From assembly GCA_024762755.1 (NCBI GenBank), contig JANTGX010000002.1:1-30366 (forward strand): DNA of 30,366 bases, in the 5' to 3' direction. The DNA comes from Gammaproteobacteria bacterium. Its GTDB lineage: Bacteria > Pseudomonadota > Gammaproteobacteria > SZUA-152. The position numbers and the translations under genes are program-made. Below the pieces are notes generated by a model. That model made no database searches, was not told the origin of the DNA, and worked only from the letters and a program-made list of their open reading frames with translations. This document shows positions 22,779 to 29,823 of the stretch, piece after piece (the stretch's first letter is position 1; every line of letters begins with the position of its first letter).

Positions 22779-23864
22779 TCAGTGGTATGCCGGGTCTTCC
22801 GCCATGATCCGCCGCGCCTCCTCCTCTGACAGGGCCCGAAAGACCTCGACCTTGCGGAACAACTGGTCGACCACATAGACGAAGCCCCGCTCATCGACGG
22901 CGATGCCCGCCGGCAAGGCAAAGTGACCCGGCTTGTCGAACAGATCGTCTCCACCCACCGAGAGCAGCAAGCGCCCCTCCGGGTCGAAGATCTGGAAATT
23001 ACGGTAGGCCGCATCGGTGACATAGACCCGCCCCTCGCCATCCACGGCCAGGCCCCGCGGACGGGCGAGATCGCCGAAGTCACGCCCGGCCTTGCCCCAG
23101 CTGCGTAGAAACTTGCCCTGCGCATCGAAGGCCTGGACGCGAAAATTACCGCTATCGAGGACATACACGGTGCCATCGGGTGCTACGGCCACGTGGGTCG
23201 GCAGGTTGAACTCGCCATCAGCCGAGCCCCGCCGACCGACGATGGACAACAGCCGGCCTTGGGCATCATAGATGAGCAGGCGGTGTCGCTGGCTATCGAT
23301 GCCCCCCGCGTCGGCCACGTAGATACGCGCGCCATCCGGCGTCACCGCCACATCCACCGGGCGATCCATATCCTCCGGCCGACCCACGGCACGCAGAAAC
23401 ATCCCCACGGCATCGTAGACCAGCACCTGATGGCGCGAAACATCGGCCACGTAGATGTTCTGCGACGCGTCCATGGCGACACCCATGGGCTTGCCCATCA
23501 CGCCCCCCTCGCCCACATGACCGAAGGGAAAGATCTTCCGTCGCCAAAAATTGAAAATGAAGCCGCGCCTGCGCACCGTATCCGTCACCACCACGGAGCC
23601 CCTTGCCGCCGCAATGCCATAAGGCTTGGAAAACAGGGGATCCTCTTTGCGCGCATAACCCGTGATGCCCAGGCGCAGCCGTTGGGCGGCGCTGAGTTCC
23701 TGCAGGCTCGAGGCATCGCGCAGCGTGGCCTGATGGACGAAACGCGGCATGTCCGGCGGCTTCGGCCAGTAGACCGGCCCCGCCCGATCCTGCACCCCCG
23801 GCCCGGCACACGCCGCCAAGAGGAACACTATTCCCAGTCCGGCCATCATTCGCGTGATGTTCAA
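22779..23864 (-). CDS. NHL-repeat beta-propeller lipoprotein
   Basis: A 361-residue protein, third of the NHL lipoproteins in the locus. It has lipobox LAAC, then VYWPKPPDMPRFVHQATLRD, the same kind of opening as the NHL lipoprotein at 12482-13534, and about six blades (KPMGVAMDASQNIYVADVSR, MDRPVDVAVTPDGARIYVAD, NLPTHVAVAPDGTVYVLDSG, ARPRGLAVDGEGRVYVTDAA). A TTG at 23864 with AGGG nine bases upstream is taken as the start; ATG at 23849 is an alternative and keeps the same lipobox. It is the first electron-transfer-locus gene after the porin and is followed by the long regulatory gap. A role as an outer-membrane scaffold for the cytochromes is inferred. Confidence 0.85.
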   Translation of the reverse strand: MNITRMMAGLGIVFLLAACAGPGVQDRAGPVYWPKPPDMPRFVHQATLRDASSLQELSAAQRLRLGITGYARKEDPLFSKPYGIAAARGSVVVTDTVRRRGFIFNFWRRKIFPFGHVGEGGVMGKPMGVAMDASQNIYVADVSRHQVLVYDAVGMFLRAVGRPEDMDRPVDVAVTPDGARIYVADAGGIDSQRHRLLIYDAQGRLLSIVGRRGSADGEFNLPTHVAVAPDGTVYVLDSGNFRVQAFDAQGKFLRSWGKAGRDFGDLARPRGLAVDGEGRVYVTDAAYRNFQIFDPEGRLLLSVGGDDLFDKPGHFALPAGIAVDERGFVYVVDQLFRKVEVFRALSEEEARRIMAEDPAYH

Positions 23865-23947
23865 TGTTTCAATCCCTCGCACGAAGCCCACATCTTCATC
23901 CAGCAGAAGCAACACCCACGGTCGGACGCCTCCCGCAGACACAAGAA

Positions 23948-23965
23948 CGGGGCCTTTCAGCCCCG
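23948..23965 (-). terminator. Hairpin after the porin gene
   Basis: CGGGGC and GCCCCG form a 6-bp stem with a 6-base loop about 36 bp after the porin stop; the minus strand continues with TTCTTGT, a weak T tract. It is a probable terminator between the porin and the NHL gene. Confidence 0.5.
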
Positions 23966-24001
23966 CCGCAACCCGCATGGTCGTCTGTTTTCAACCGGCC
24001 A

Positions 24002-25036
24002 TCAAGTCTCGAAATCCTTGCGCAGCCCCACGGTAAAGACATCCTCCACGTCCTTGGTGAAGCGATATCCCGTATACAGCCGTGTCTGCTTGCTGAACTT
24101 GAAGATAGCGCCGATGGCCGCATAGTCGCTCTTCAACGTGGTCTGTGACGCCTTGCCGGAACGCCCGCCCTGTAGGGCAAAGACCGCCTTGCCCGCCGCA
24201 AACTGGTAGCCCAGGAACCAGACCCGGGGGCGCACCTTGCCACCGCCCATGTCGTCCTTGATGTACTCGTACTGTGCGGATACCGTGTGCGCCTCGCTCG
24301 CGCTACGGTACTGGGCGCCCAGCTTGTAGGCCTTGTAATCCAGGGAGACGTCGCTGACCGGGTCGCGGCGCTTGCCCGAATCGACAAAGGCGGCAAAGGC
24401 CTCGAAGCCGCCATTGCGGTAGGCGACATCCATGGCCAGGAGGTTGTCGCCGTCCTCTGCGCCATAGGCGATGCGCCCACGCAGTGGCGCCTCAGGCGAG
24501 ACGTAACCCAGGGCGTGGTCGATGAAGTCCTCATGCCCCAGGAAGCCCGCCGACATGGCGCCATTTCCCCGCGCCTGCAGCGCGGTGGTGACGAAGGGGT
24601 CGTACTTCACGCCACCGGTGTATTTGTAGGGCGACTTCAGGTTTCCCGCCATGATCACCCCCAGGCCTCCGGCGAGGCCGACATAGGCCATGCGGCCCGT
24701 CAAGGCGGCATCGCTGCGGGTGTTCACAACATTGGGGTCGAGCGAGGTATCGGCATTGGAGCGATTGGCGACCGTGCTCACCTCCCACTCGAATCGGGCC
24801 AGTGCCGAGACGCCCCGACCGAGATCCTCCGCAGCCTTAACGCCAAAGCGGCCGCGGGTGTTGTCCTCCATGCGCACGGAGGAAAAGTCCCCGATCTGCT
24901 CAGCCGTGGGGCGCTTGTCACGGTAGGAACCCAATTCGACGTTGGCGGAACCATAGACGCTCACATCGTCGGCCTGCGCCAAGACGGGCGCGGCGACCAA
25001 GAGCATCAAGAGGGGAAATCGGCGGCGATGAATCAT
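24002..25036 (-). CDS. General Gram-negative porin
   Basis: A 344-residue protein with a signal peptide (cleavage after LAQA) followed by DDVSVYGSANVELGSY, the typical first strand of 16-stranded general porins. Further family features are DNTRGRFGVKAAEDLGRGVSA, ALTGRMAYVGLAGGLGVIMAG, and the final strands YTGYRFTKDV and FTVGLRKDF with a C-terminal -FET. AAGGA lies about 10 bp before the ATG. It forms a trimeric diffusion channel for small solutes in the outer membrane, in line with its family. Whether it belongs functionally to the electron-transfer locus is unclear; a hairpin separates it from the NHL gene downstream, and tRNA-Gln lies upstream. Confidence 0.88.
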   Translation of the reverse strand: MIHRRRFPLLMLLVAAPVLAQADDVSVYGSANVELGSYRDKRPTAEQIGDFSSVRMEDNTRGRFGVKAAEDLGRGVSALARFEWEVSTVANRSNADTSLDPNVVNTRSDAALTGRMAYVGLAGGLGVIMAGNLKSPYKYTGGVKYDPFVTTALQARGNGAMSAGFLGHEDFIDHALGYVSPEAPLRGRIAYGAEDGDNLLAMDVAYRNGGFEAFAAFVDSGKRRDPVSDVSLDYKAYKLGAQYRSASEAHTVSAQYEYIKDDMGGGKVRPRVWFLGYQFAAGKAVFALQGGRSGKASQTTLKSDYAAIGAIFKFSKQTRLYTGYRFTKDVEDVFTVGLRKDFET

Positions 25037-25177
25037 GCGTTGTCATCCTTCTGCACGGGCGGACAGGATCTGCGTTCACGAACCGCACTCACCACAACCA
25101 GGGCCGGCAGGACACATGCCAGCGAATCCGGGACGGCGGCAAGAAAGGCGTGCGATCGATGGCGCACGAAAGAGAAA

Positions 25178-25251
25178 TGGCTGGCGGACTAGGATTCGAA
25201 CCTAGATTAGAGGAGTCAGAGTCCTCTGTCCTGCCGTTAGACGATCCGCCA
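25178..25251 (-). tRNA. tRNA-Gln (anticodon CTG)
   Basis: A 74-base cloverleaf: acceptor TGGCGGA pairing with TCCGCCA, discriminator G and an encoded CCA; T arm CTAGG-TTCGAAT-CCTAG; anticodon stem GAGGA/TCCTC with loop CTCTGAC, placing CTG at 34-36 (plus-strand 25217-25219). U1-A72 and G73 are typical of bacterial tRNA-Gln. It lies downstream of rpsI on the same strand. Confidence 0.95.
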
Positions 25252-25262
25252 GTAAAGAGATG

Positions 25263-25276
25263 CCGACCGAAGTCGG
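25263..25276 (-). other. UUCG-tetraloop hairpin between rpsI and tRNA-Gln
   Basis: On the minus strand CCGAC-TTCG-GTCGG, a stem closed by the very stable UUCG tetraloop, sits 12 bp before the tRNA 5' end. It may block exonucleases or mark a processing point between rpsI and tRNA transcripts. Confidence 0.45.
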
Positions 25277-25301
25277 AAAGCAGCCGGAATATCGCACACC
25301 T

Positions 25302-25326
25302 CCGGACCCCCGCCAAGGGGGTCCGG
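25302..25326 (-). terminator. Hairpin after rpsI
   Basis: A perfect 10-bp stem (CCGGACCCCC with GGGGGTCCGG, 5-base loop) begins 8 bp after the rpsI stop. No T-run follows, so it is either a pausing or protecting hairpin or a terminator without a U tract; read-through would reach tRNA-Gln. Confidence 0.6.
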
Positions 25327-25334
25327 CCAGGCGA

Positions 25335-25727
25335 TCAGCGCTTGGAGAACTGCGGACGCTTGCGCGCCTTGTGCAGGCCCACCTTCTTGCGCTCGACCTC
25401 ACGTGCGTCGCGGGTCACCAGACCGGCGCGGCGCAGGGGAGAACGCAGGGTCTCGTCATACTCGATCAAGGCGCGGGTGATGCCGTGGCGGATGGCGCCG
25501 GCCTGGCCGCTGCCACCGCCGCCGGCGACGGTCACATTGATGTCGAAGTTTTCCGTCATCTCGGCAACCTGCAGGGGCTGACGCACCACCATGCGAGCCG
25601 TCTCACGCCCAAAGTACTCGTCCAGCGGACGCGCATTGACCGTGATACTGCCAGATCCATTTCGAATAAAGACGCGCGCCGTAGAGCTCTTGCGACGACC
25701 GGTACCGTAATACTGTTTATCTGCCAT
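25335..25727 (-). CDS. rpsI: 30S ribosomal protein S9
   Basis: A 130-residue protein of normal length for S9. It has the family's YYGTGRRKSSTARV near the N-terminus, GQAGAIRHGITRAL in the middle, LRRAGLVTRDAREVERKK, and the C-terminal KARKRPQFSKR, whose end reaches the P-site tRNA in the ribosome. It follows rplM by 30 bp in the usual rplM-rpsI order and is presumably expressed from the same promoter (26228-26256). Confidence 0.98.
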   Translation of the reverse strand: MADKQYYGTGRRKSSTARVFIRNGSGSITVNARPLDEYFGRETARMVVRQPLQVAEMTENFDINVTVAGGGGSGQAGAIRHGITRALIEYDETLRSPLRRAGLVTRDAREVERKKVGLHKARKRPQFSKR

Positions 25728-25757
25728 GGTGCTTGCTTCTGTTCGCTATGAAAGAGG

Positions 25758-26186
25758 TTAGACTTCCAGCGGCTTGGGCTGCTGGGCGGTGTGCTGATGC
25801 TCAGGACCGGCGTAAACCTTGAGCTTGCGGAACATGGCGCGGCCCAGCGGATTCTTGGGCAGCATGCCCTTCACCGCGGTCTGAATGATGCGCTCGGGGT
25901 GGGTCTCGACCATCTTCTCGAAGGAGGTGGTCTTCAGACCGCCGACATAGCCCGTATAGCGGCGATACAGCTTGTCCGTGGACTTCTTGCCCGTGACATG
26001 CACCTTCTCGGCGTTGACCACCACGATGTAGTCACCGGTGTCCACGTGAGGCGTATATTCGGGCTTGTGCTTGCCGCGCAAACGACGGGCGATCTCCGCA
26101 GCCATACGCCCAAGCGTCTTGCCCGTTGCGTCGATCACGTACCAGTCACGCTCCACCTCAGCGGGTTTCGCACTAAACGTCTTCAT
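25758..26186 (-). CDS. rplM: 50S ribosomal protein L13
   Basis: A 142-residue protein of standard L13 length, with MKTFSAKPAEVERDWYVIDA, GKTLGRMAAEIARRLRGKHK, HVDTGDYIVVVNAEK, the substrate-like loop RRYTGYVGGLK, and AVKGMLPKNPLGRAMFRKLK. L13 is an early assembly protein of the 50S subunit. It is the first gene of the rplM-rpsI operon, with GGAGCAGGG before the ATG and a near-consensus promoter 40 bp upstream. In some bacteria L13 regulates its own operon; no specific leader structure for that was identified here. Confidence 0.98.
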   Translation of the reverse strand: MKTFSAKPAEVERDWYVIDATGKTLGRMAAEIARRLRGKHKPEYTPHVDTGDYIVVVNAEKVHVTGKKSTDKLYRRYTGYVGGLKTTSFEKMVETHPERIIQTAVKGMLPKNPLGRAMFRKLKVYAGPEHQHTAQQPKPLEV

Positions 26187-26227
26187 ATCGGCCCTGCTCC
26201 AAAGAATCGGCTTGGAAAAGGCGCCGA

Positions 26228-26256
26228 ATCTTACGGACGGACCCGGGGGCTGTCAA
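26228..26256 (-). promoter_or_regulatory. rplM-rpsI promoter
   Basis: The minus strand has TTGACA, exactly 17 bp, then TAAGAT, a near-consensus sigma70 promoter, with transcription expected to begin near 26221 and a leader of about 35 bases before rplM. Confidence 0.85.
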
Positions 26257-26286
26257 GCCTAAGTCGCGCCAGCCTAAGTCGCGCCA
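26257..26286. repeat. Tandem 15-bp repeat abutting the rplM promoter
   Basis: Two identical head-to-tail copies of GCCTAAGTCGCGCCA end exactly at the base before the -35 element of the rplM promoter. The 15-bp period is not a multiple of the helical repeat, so two like proteins would not bind on the same face; a slippage-derived duplication is equally possible. Confidence 0.7.
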
Positions 26287-26306
26287 GCCAGGATGGAAAA
26301 ATCGGC

Positions 26307-26336
26307 AAAAAAAAGCGCGGCAACTAAGACCGCGCT
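26307..26336 (-). terminator. Rho-independent terminator of the structured RNA candidate
   Basis: AGCGCGG, a 9-base loop, CCGCGCT, then eight Ts on the minus strand. It ends transcription that comes from the hydrolase side or from the promoter at about 26464-26499, before the separate rplM promoter. Confidence 0.85.
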
Positions 26337-26464
26337 CAAATAACCACCAGAAGGAAGATTTCCATAAACATGGAAACTGGGCGGGCCTGCGCCCAACCCA
26401 TCACCGTAATCCCGACCATCTGCCCGAAGACAACTGTGCCGGGTTCGCCACAGTGATGGCGGGA
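26307..26464 (-). ncRNA. Candidate structured small RNA, about 150 nt
   Basis: This 150-base stretch between the hydrolase gene and rplM has no supported gene but four hairpins in a row on the minus strand: CCATCAC pairing with GTGATGG (26398-26404 with 26453-26459), enclosing CTGTG/CACAG (26434-26453); TGGGCG/CGCCCA (26378-26395); TTTCCAT-GTTT-ATGGAAA (26359-26376); and the terminator. A promoter precedes it, either TTGACA at 26487-26492 with GAGTAT at 26464-26469 (17-bp spacer), or a TATAAG -10 at 26471-26476. No known family (6S, tmRNA, RsmY/Z or a riboswitch) was recognised, and GGA motifs typical of RsmY/Z are not enriched in loops. It could be a trans-acting sRNA or the long 3' UTR of the hydrolase operon. 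Confidence 0.5.
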
Positions 26465-26516
26465 TACTCACTTATAAGTAATTTTATGTCAAGCAAAAGT
26501 ATTATTTAAGACCGCG

Positions 26517-27194
26517 TTACAGCGGCGCCTCGAGCTGGGGCCAGACCCGCAGCAGGGTGTCGCGCAACGCGATCAGCTGGCCGTGAAAGAAATGGCTCGC
26601 CTCCGGCAGACAGACGAAACGCGGCGGATGCGGCCGCCCCAACGCCCAGGCCCTCACCCGCTCGGGGTCGATGACCTCGTCGCGACCGCCCTGGACCACC
26701 AGCCAGGGGATGGTCACATCACCCCCCTCGTCGAAAGAGAACAGGCTCACCGCCGGCGCCACCAGCAACAGGCGGCGGGCGTCGGCGTCGGCCCAACCGG
26801 CGTAGGCGATATAGGCACCGAAAGAGAAGCCCGCCAGCCAGAGGGGCAGATCGGGAAAACGCATGCGCAGCCAGTGACTGGCGGCCAGCATGTCGTCACG
26901 CTCGCCGACACCCTGGTCATAGGTGCCCGCAGAGCGGCCCACGCCGCGGAAGTTGAAACGCAGGGTGATCGCGCCCAGCGCCTCGAAGGCCCGCGCGATG
27001 GTGAACACCACCTTATTATCCAGACTGCCTCCATAGAGGGAATGCGGATGGCAGATCACGGCCACGGCCTGCACCGGCACGTCGCGCGGCCGGGTCAGCA
27101 CGGCCTCCAGGTCGCCGACCGCACCGGGCAGGAGGAAGCGCTCGCCCGAGGCCGGCACATCGTCCACCTCGAAGTAGCGCAGCAGCTCGGCCAT
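26517..27194 (-). CDS. Alpha/beta hydrolase
   Basis: A 225-residue protein with CHPHSLYGGSLDNKVV near residue 45 (oxyanion region), TLRFNFRGVGRSAG, the nucleophile elbow GFSFG, GGRDEVIDP with the probable catalytic Asp, and ASHFFHG with the catalytic His. This is the small serine hydrolase group with HPH near the N-terminus; the substrate is unknown. A longer upstream reading frame exists, but the ATG at 27194 gives a normal N-terminus (MAELLRYF) and lies 2 bp after the ferredoxin stop, so the two genes are very probably cotranscribed. Confidence 0.85.
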   Translation of the reverse strand: MAELLRYFEVDDVPASGERFLLPGAVGDLEAVLTRPRDVPVQAVAVICHPHSLYGGSLDNKVVFTIARAFEALGAITLRFNFRGVGRSAGTYDQGVGERDDMLAASHWLRMRFPDLPLWLAGFSFGAYIAYAGWADADARRLLLVAPAVSLFSFDEGGDVTIPWLVVQGGRDEVIDPERVRAWALGRPHPPRFVCLPEASHFFHGQLIALRDTLLRVWPQLEAPL

Positions 27195-27196
27195 GC

Positions 27197-27508
27197 TCAG
27201 ATCTTCAGCCGTGTCACCACACGGCCGTGCAGCAGGTGTTCTTCGATGATCTCGTCGATGTCTTCCCGGCTCGCATAGCGATACCAGACGTCGTCGGGAT
27301 AGACCACCGCCACCGGGCCCTCGCCGCAACGGTTGAGACAACCCGCGCTGTTCACCCGCACACAGCCCTCGCGGCCGGCGATGCCCAGTGCCTTGGTGCG
27401 CTGCTTGGCATAGTCACGCAAGGCCTGGGCATCGACCGTGCCGCCGCAGGACGCGCCGCTCTCACGCCGATTGGTGCAGAAGAAAAGGTGGTATTTGTAG
27501 TAGGACAT
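27197..27508 (-). CDS. Thioredoxin-like [2Fe-2S] ferredoxin
   Basis: A 103-residue protein of the thioredoxin-fold ferredoxin family, with FFCTNRR and ASCGG near the N-terminus (Cys11 and Cys21) and GCLNRCGEGPVAVVYPDDVWY (Cys57 and Cys61) as the predicted [2Fe-2S] ligands, plus an extra Cys49. The family carries electrons in the cytosol; its partner is not indicated by the sequence. It is the first gene of a two-gene minus-strand unit with the alpha/beta hydrolase and is divergent from the plus-strand Fe-S protein. Confidence 0.88.
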   Translation of the reverse strand: MSYYKYHLFFCTNRRESGASCGGTVDAQALRDYAKQRTKALGIAGREGCVRVNSAGCLNRCGEGPVAVVYPDDVWYRYASREDIDEIIEEHLLHGRVVTRLKI

Positions 27509-27600
27509 GATCGTTGATGCCGGTCAAAAAACGAGGGGCCAGCATAGCCGTGGCCCAGCCAGGCGGGCAAGGGAGGCCGGCGTGCGGCGGCCGCAGGCGC

Positions 27601-27606
27601 TATAAT
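27601..27606 (+). promoter_or_regulatory. Possible -10 box of the Fe-S protein gene
   Basis: A perfect TATAAT lies 31 bp before the TTG start in the 129-bp divergent region. No -35 match is found at 16-18 bp, so the promoter is only suggested. Confidence 0.4.
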
Positions 27607-27637
27607 CGGCCGCTTTGCCGATCCGCGGACCCCGCCC

Positions 27638-28891
27638 TTGCCCCTCGCGCCCGACCTGCACCGCCTCACCGACCGCTGCGTCCTCTGCGCCGCCTGCGCC
27701 CCCCGCTGCCCCACCTACGCCCTCAGCCCGCGCGAGGGGGAATCACCACGCGGACGCATCGCCCTCATCGCCGCCGTGGACAGCGGACGCCTGAACGCCG
27801 ATGAGGTATTGCTCGAACACCTCGACCACTGCCTCGGCTGCCGCGCCTGCGAGGCCGCCTGCCCCTCCGGCGTGGCCTTTGGCCGCATCATGGAACTGGC
27901 CCGCGGCGGTCTCGCCCGGCGGCCGGGCCCCGCGCGGCGCCTGGCCCATGCCCTGCTGGCCCACCCCAGCGCCCTGCGCCGCGCCCTCGGCGGCCTGCGC
28001 CTGCTGCAGCGCAGCGGACTCTGGCGCCTGCTCGCCCCAAACCCCGCGCGCAGCCTGCTGCCACCCCTGCCGGCGGCGGAGACCTGGCACGAGCACTACC
28101 CCGCCCGCAGCCCTAGGCGTGGTGCCGTCGGCCTGTTCCTCGGCTGCGTCAACCAGCGCCTCGGCAGCGGCGCCCTGCGCGCCAGCATCGACCTGCTCAC
28201 CGCGGCCGGCTACGAGGTGCACATCCCTCGCGGCCAGGCCTGCTGCGGCGCCCTGCTGCGCCACGCCGGCGACAGCGCCGGCGCCAACGGCCTGGCCGTG
28301 CGCAACCTGCGGGCCTTCGCCGGCCTGCCGCTGGAGGCCGTCCTGCACACCGCCAGCGGCTGCACCGCCGCGCTCAGCGAGTACGCGCAACAGGACCTCC
28401 CCGCCGAGACCCGCCCCCTCGCCGCCCCCTTCTGCACCAAGGTCGCCGATGTCAGCCAGTTTCTCGCCGGCATCACCTGGCCGGAAGGCGTGCGCTTCCG
28501 GCCCCTGGGCACGCGGGTCGCCGTGCACAGCCCCTGCAGCCTGCGCTTTCCGCTGCGCCAGGCCGAGGCACCCCTCCGCCTGTTGCGCCACATCCCCGAA
28601 CTCGACATCCATCCCCTGGCGGAGAACGGCCTCTGCTGCGGAGGCGCCGGCGACTATCCCCTGCGCCAAGCGGCCCGGGCCGTGGAACTGCGCCGGGACA
28701 AGCTCAGCGCCCTGGCGCACAGCGAGGCGCCGATCCTGCTCACCAGCAACATCGGCTGCGCCCTGCACCTGGCCGCCGGCCTGCGCGAAGCCCCCGGCCG
28801 GCCCACGGAGGTACTGCACCCGGTGGAACTGCTCGCCCGGCAAATGGACCTCGCCGAAGCGACGGTTGTCGCCCAAAGGGACGTGGAGTAA
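27638..28891 (+). CDS. GlcF-like (Fe-S)-binding protein with two [4Fe-4S] motifs and CCG domains
   Basis: A 417-residue protein with two ferredoxin-like clusters near the N-terminus: Cys14, 17, 20, 24 and Cys65, 68, 71, 75, each followed by Pro after the last Cys. The C-terminal two thirds holds two cysteine-rich CCG segments, GQACCGALLRHAGD and NGLCCGGAGDYPLR, as in HdrB/GlcF. This is the architecture of glycolate oxidase subunit GlcF and related lactate or glycerol-3-phosphate dehydrogenase Fe-S subunits, but no FAD partner (GlcD/GlcE) is beside it. The TTG start is the earliest that keeps the first cluster. The stop is 10 bp before coq7, so the two are likely one operon, perhaps delivering electrons to quinone. 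The specific substrate is unassigned. Confidence 0.85.
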   Translation: MPLAPDLHRLTDRCVLCAACAPRCPTYALSPREGESPRGRIALIAAVDSGRLNADEVLLEHLDHCLGCRACEAACPSGVAFGRIMELARGGLARRPGPARRLAHALLAHPSALRRALGGLRLLQRSGLWRLLAPNPARSLLPPLPAAETWHEHYPARSPRRGAVGLFLGCVNQRLGSGALRASIDLLTAAGYEVHIPRGQACCGALLRHAGDSAGANGLAVRNLRAFAGLPLEAVLHTASGCTAALSEYAQQDLPAETRPLAAPFCTKVADVSQFLAGITWPEGVRFRPLGTRVAVHSPCSLRFPLRQAEAPLRLLRHIPELDIHPLAENGLCCGGAGDYPLRQAARAVELRRDKLSALAHSEAPILLTSNIGCALHLAAGLREAPGRPTEVLHPVELLARQMDLAEATVVAQRDVE

Positions 28892-28901
28892 GGTCTCGCC
28901 C

Positions 28902-29549
28902 ATGGATACCGCACGCCACTACAGCCCCGCCGACCACCTCATCCGCCACATCGACGTGGGCCTGCGCACCCTGTTCGGGGCACCGCGCGTCACCGAGCGC
29001 CCCAACCCCGCCCACGACATCCCCGAGGCCGAGCTGAGCGAGGCCGAACGGCGCCTCTCCGGCGCCCTCATGCGCGTCGACCACGCCGGCGAAGTGGCCG
29101 CCCAGGGCCTCTACGAGGGCCAGGCCCTCACCGCCCGACTCCCCGAGGTCCGCGAAAAGATGCAACGCGCCGCGCAGGAAGAGAACGACCACCTGGCCTG
29201 GTGCGAAGAACGCGCCCACGAGCTGGGCAGCCACGTCAGCTACCTCAACCCGCTGTGGTACTTCGGCTCACTGGGGATCGGCGCCGCGGCCGGCTTGGCC
29301 GGCGATCGATGGAGCCTCGGCTTCGTCGCCGAGACCGAGCGGCAGGTGATCCGCCACCTCGACGAACATCTCACCCGCCTGCCGGCCGCCGACGCCCGCA
29401 GCCGCGCCATCCTCGAGCAGATGCGCGAAGACGAGGCCCACCACGCCACCCTCGCCCTGGAGGCCGGCGGCGCCGAGCTGCCGGGGCCGGTGAAGAAGCT
29501 CATGGGATTCGCCTCAAAGGTGATGACCCGCACGACCTATTGGATTTAG
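28902..29549 (+). CDS. coq7: Coq7-type 2-polyprenyl-3-methyl-6-methoxy-1,4-benzoquinone monooxygenase
   Basis: A 215-residue membrane-associated di-iron hydroxylase that adds the last hydroxyl in ubiquinone synthesis. Di-iron ligands are seen in VDHAGEVAAQ (Glu64), EENDHLAWC (Glu and His), FVAETERQVIRHLDEHL and EDEAHHATL (Glu and His), the carboxylate-bridged ferritin-like pattern of Coq7. LGSHVSYLNPLWYFGSLGIG and the C-terminal KLMGFASKVMTRTTYWI fit the family. The ATG at 28902 is chosen because the longer upstream frame overlaps the Fe-S gene. It indicates an aerobic, ubiquinone-based respiratory chain. Confidence 0.95.
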   Translation: MDTARHYSPADHLIRHIDVGLRTLFGAPRVTERPNPAHDIPEAELSEAERRLSGALMRVDHAGEVAAQGLYEGQALTARLPEVREKMQRAAQEENDHLAWCEERAHELGSHVSYLNPLWYFGSLGIGAAAGLAGDRWSLGFVAETERQVIRHLDEHLTRLPAADARSRAILEQMREDEAHHATLALEAGGAELPGPVKKLMGFASKVMTRTTYWI

Positions 29550-29713
29550 ATGTCGAGCACTGCGGTACATGCTTGAAAACCAGGCAACCACCAATCTTAG
29601 TATTTACAGTTATCTGTCGACACTGCTATCTAGCCACATATCAGTGGCATTGGACACCGAAAGAGACTTCGCGGCAGTCAATCGTCGGCCATATTCCTGC
29701 AACTACAATTAGC

Positions 29714-29742
29714 TTGACCTCACAAAAATGCCAAGATAGATT
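29714..29742 (+). promoter_or_regulatory. Possible promoter of the beta-helix protein gene
   Basis: TTGACC, 17 bp, then TAGATT, in an AT-richer 274-bp spacer (29550-29823) that holds no other supported gene. Transcription would start near 29749, right at a hairpin. Confidence 0.5.
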
Positions 29743-29748
29743 GCGGTA

Positions 29749-29770
29749 CGCGCATGATTCAAGATGCGCG
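29749..29770 (+). other. 5'-end hairpin of the beta-helix message
   Basis: CGCGCAT and ATGCGCG form a 7-bp stem with an 8-base loop, starting about where transcription should begin. A stem at the 5' end usually protects a message from decay. Confidence 0.4.
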
Positions 29771-29823
29771 CTTGAGCCCCAACCCACTCAGGGCCACCAT
29801 CACATTTAAAGCAGGAGCAAATC

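Noticed and set aside
26274..26471. A 65-codon minus-strand frame between the hydrolase gene and rplM
   Set aside because: It reads through the terminator and hairpins of the RNA candidate, has no ribosome-binding site, and lacks similarity to any family known to me.
27743..28903. A 386-codon minus-strand open frame
   Set aside because: Antisense to the GlcF-like gene and rich in Ala, Gly and Gln, while the plus strand has two conserved 4Fe-4S motifs.
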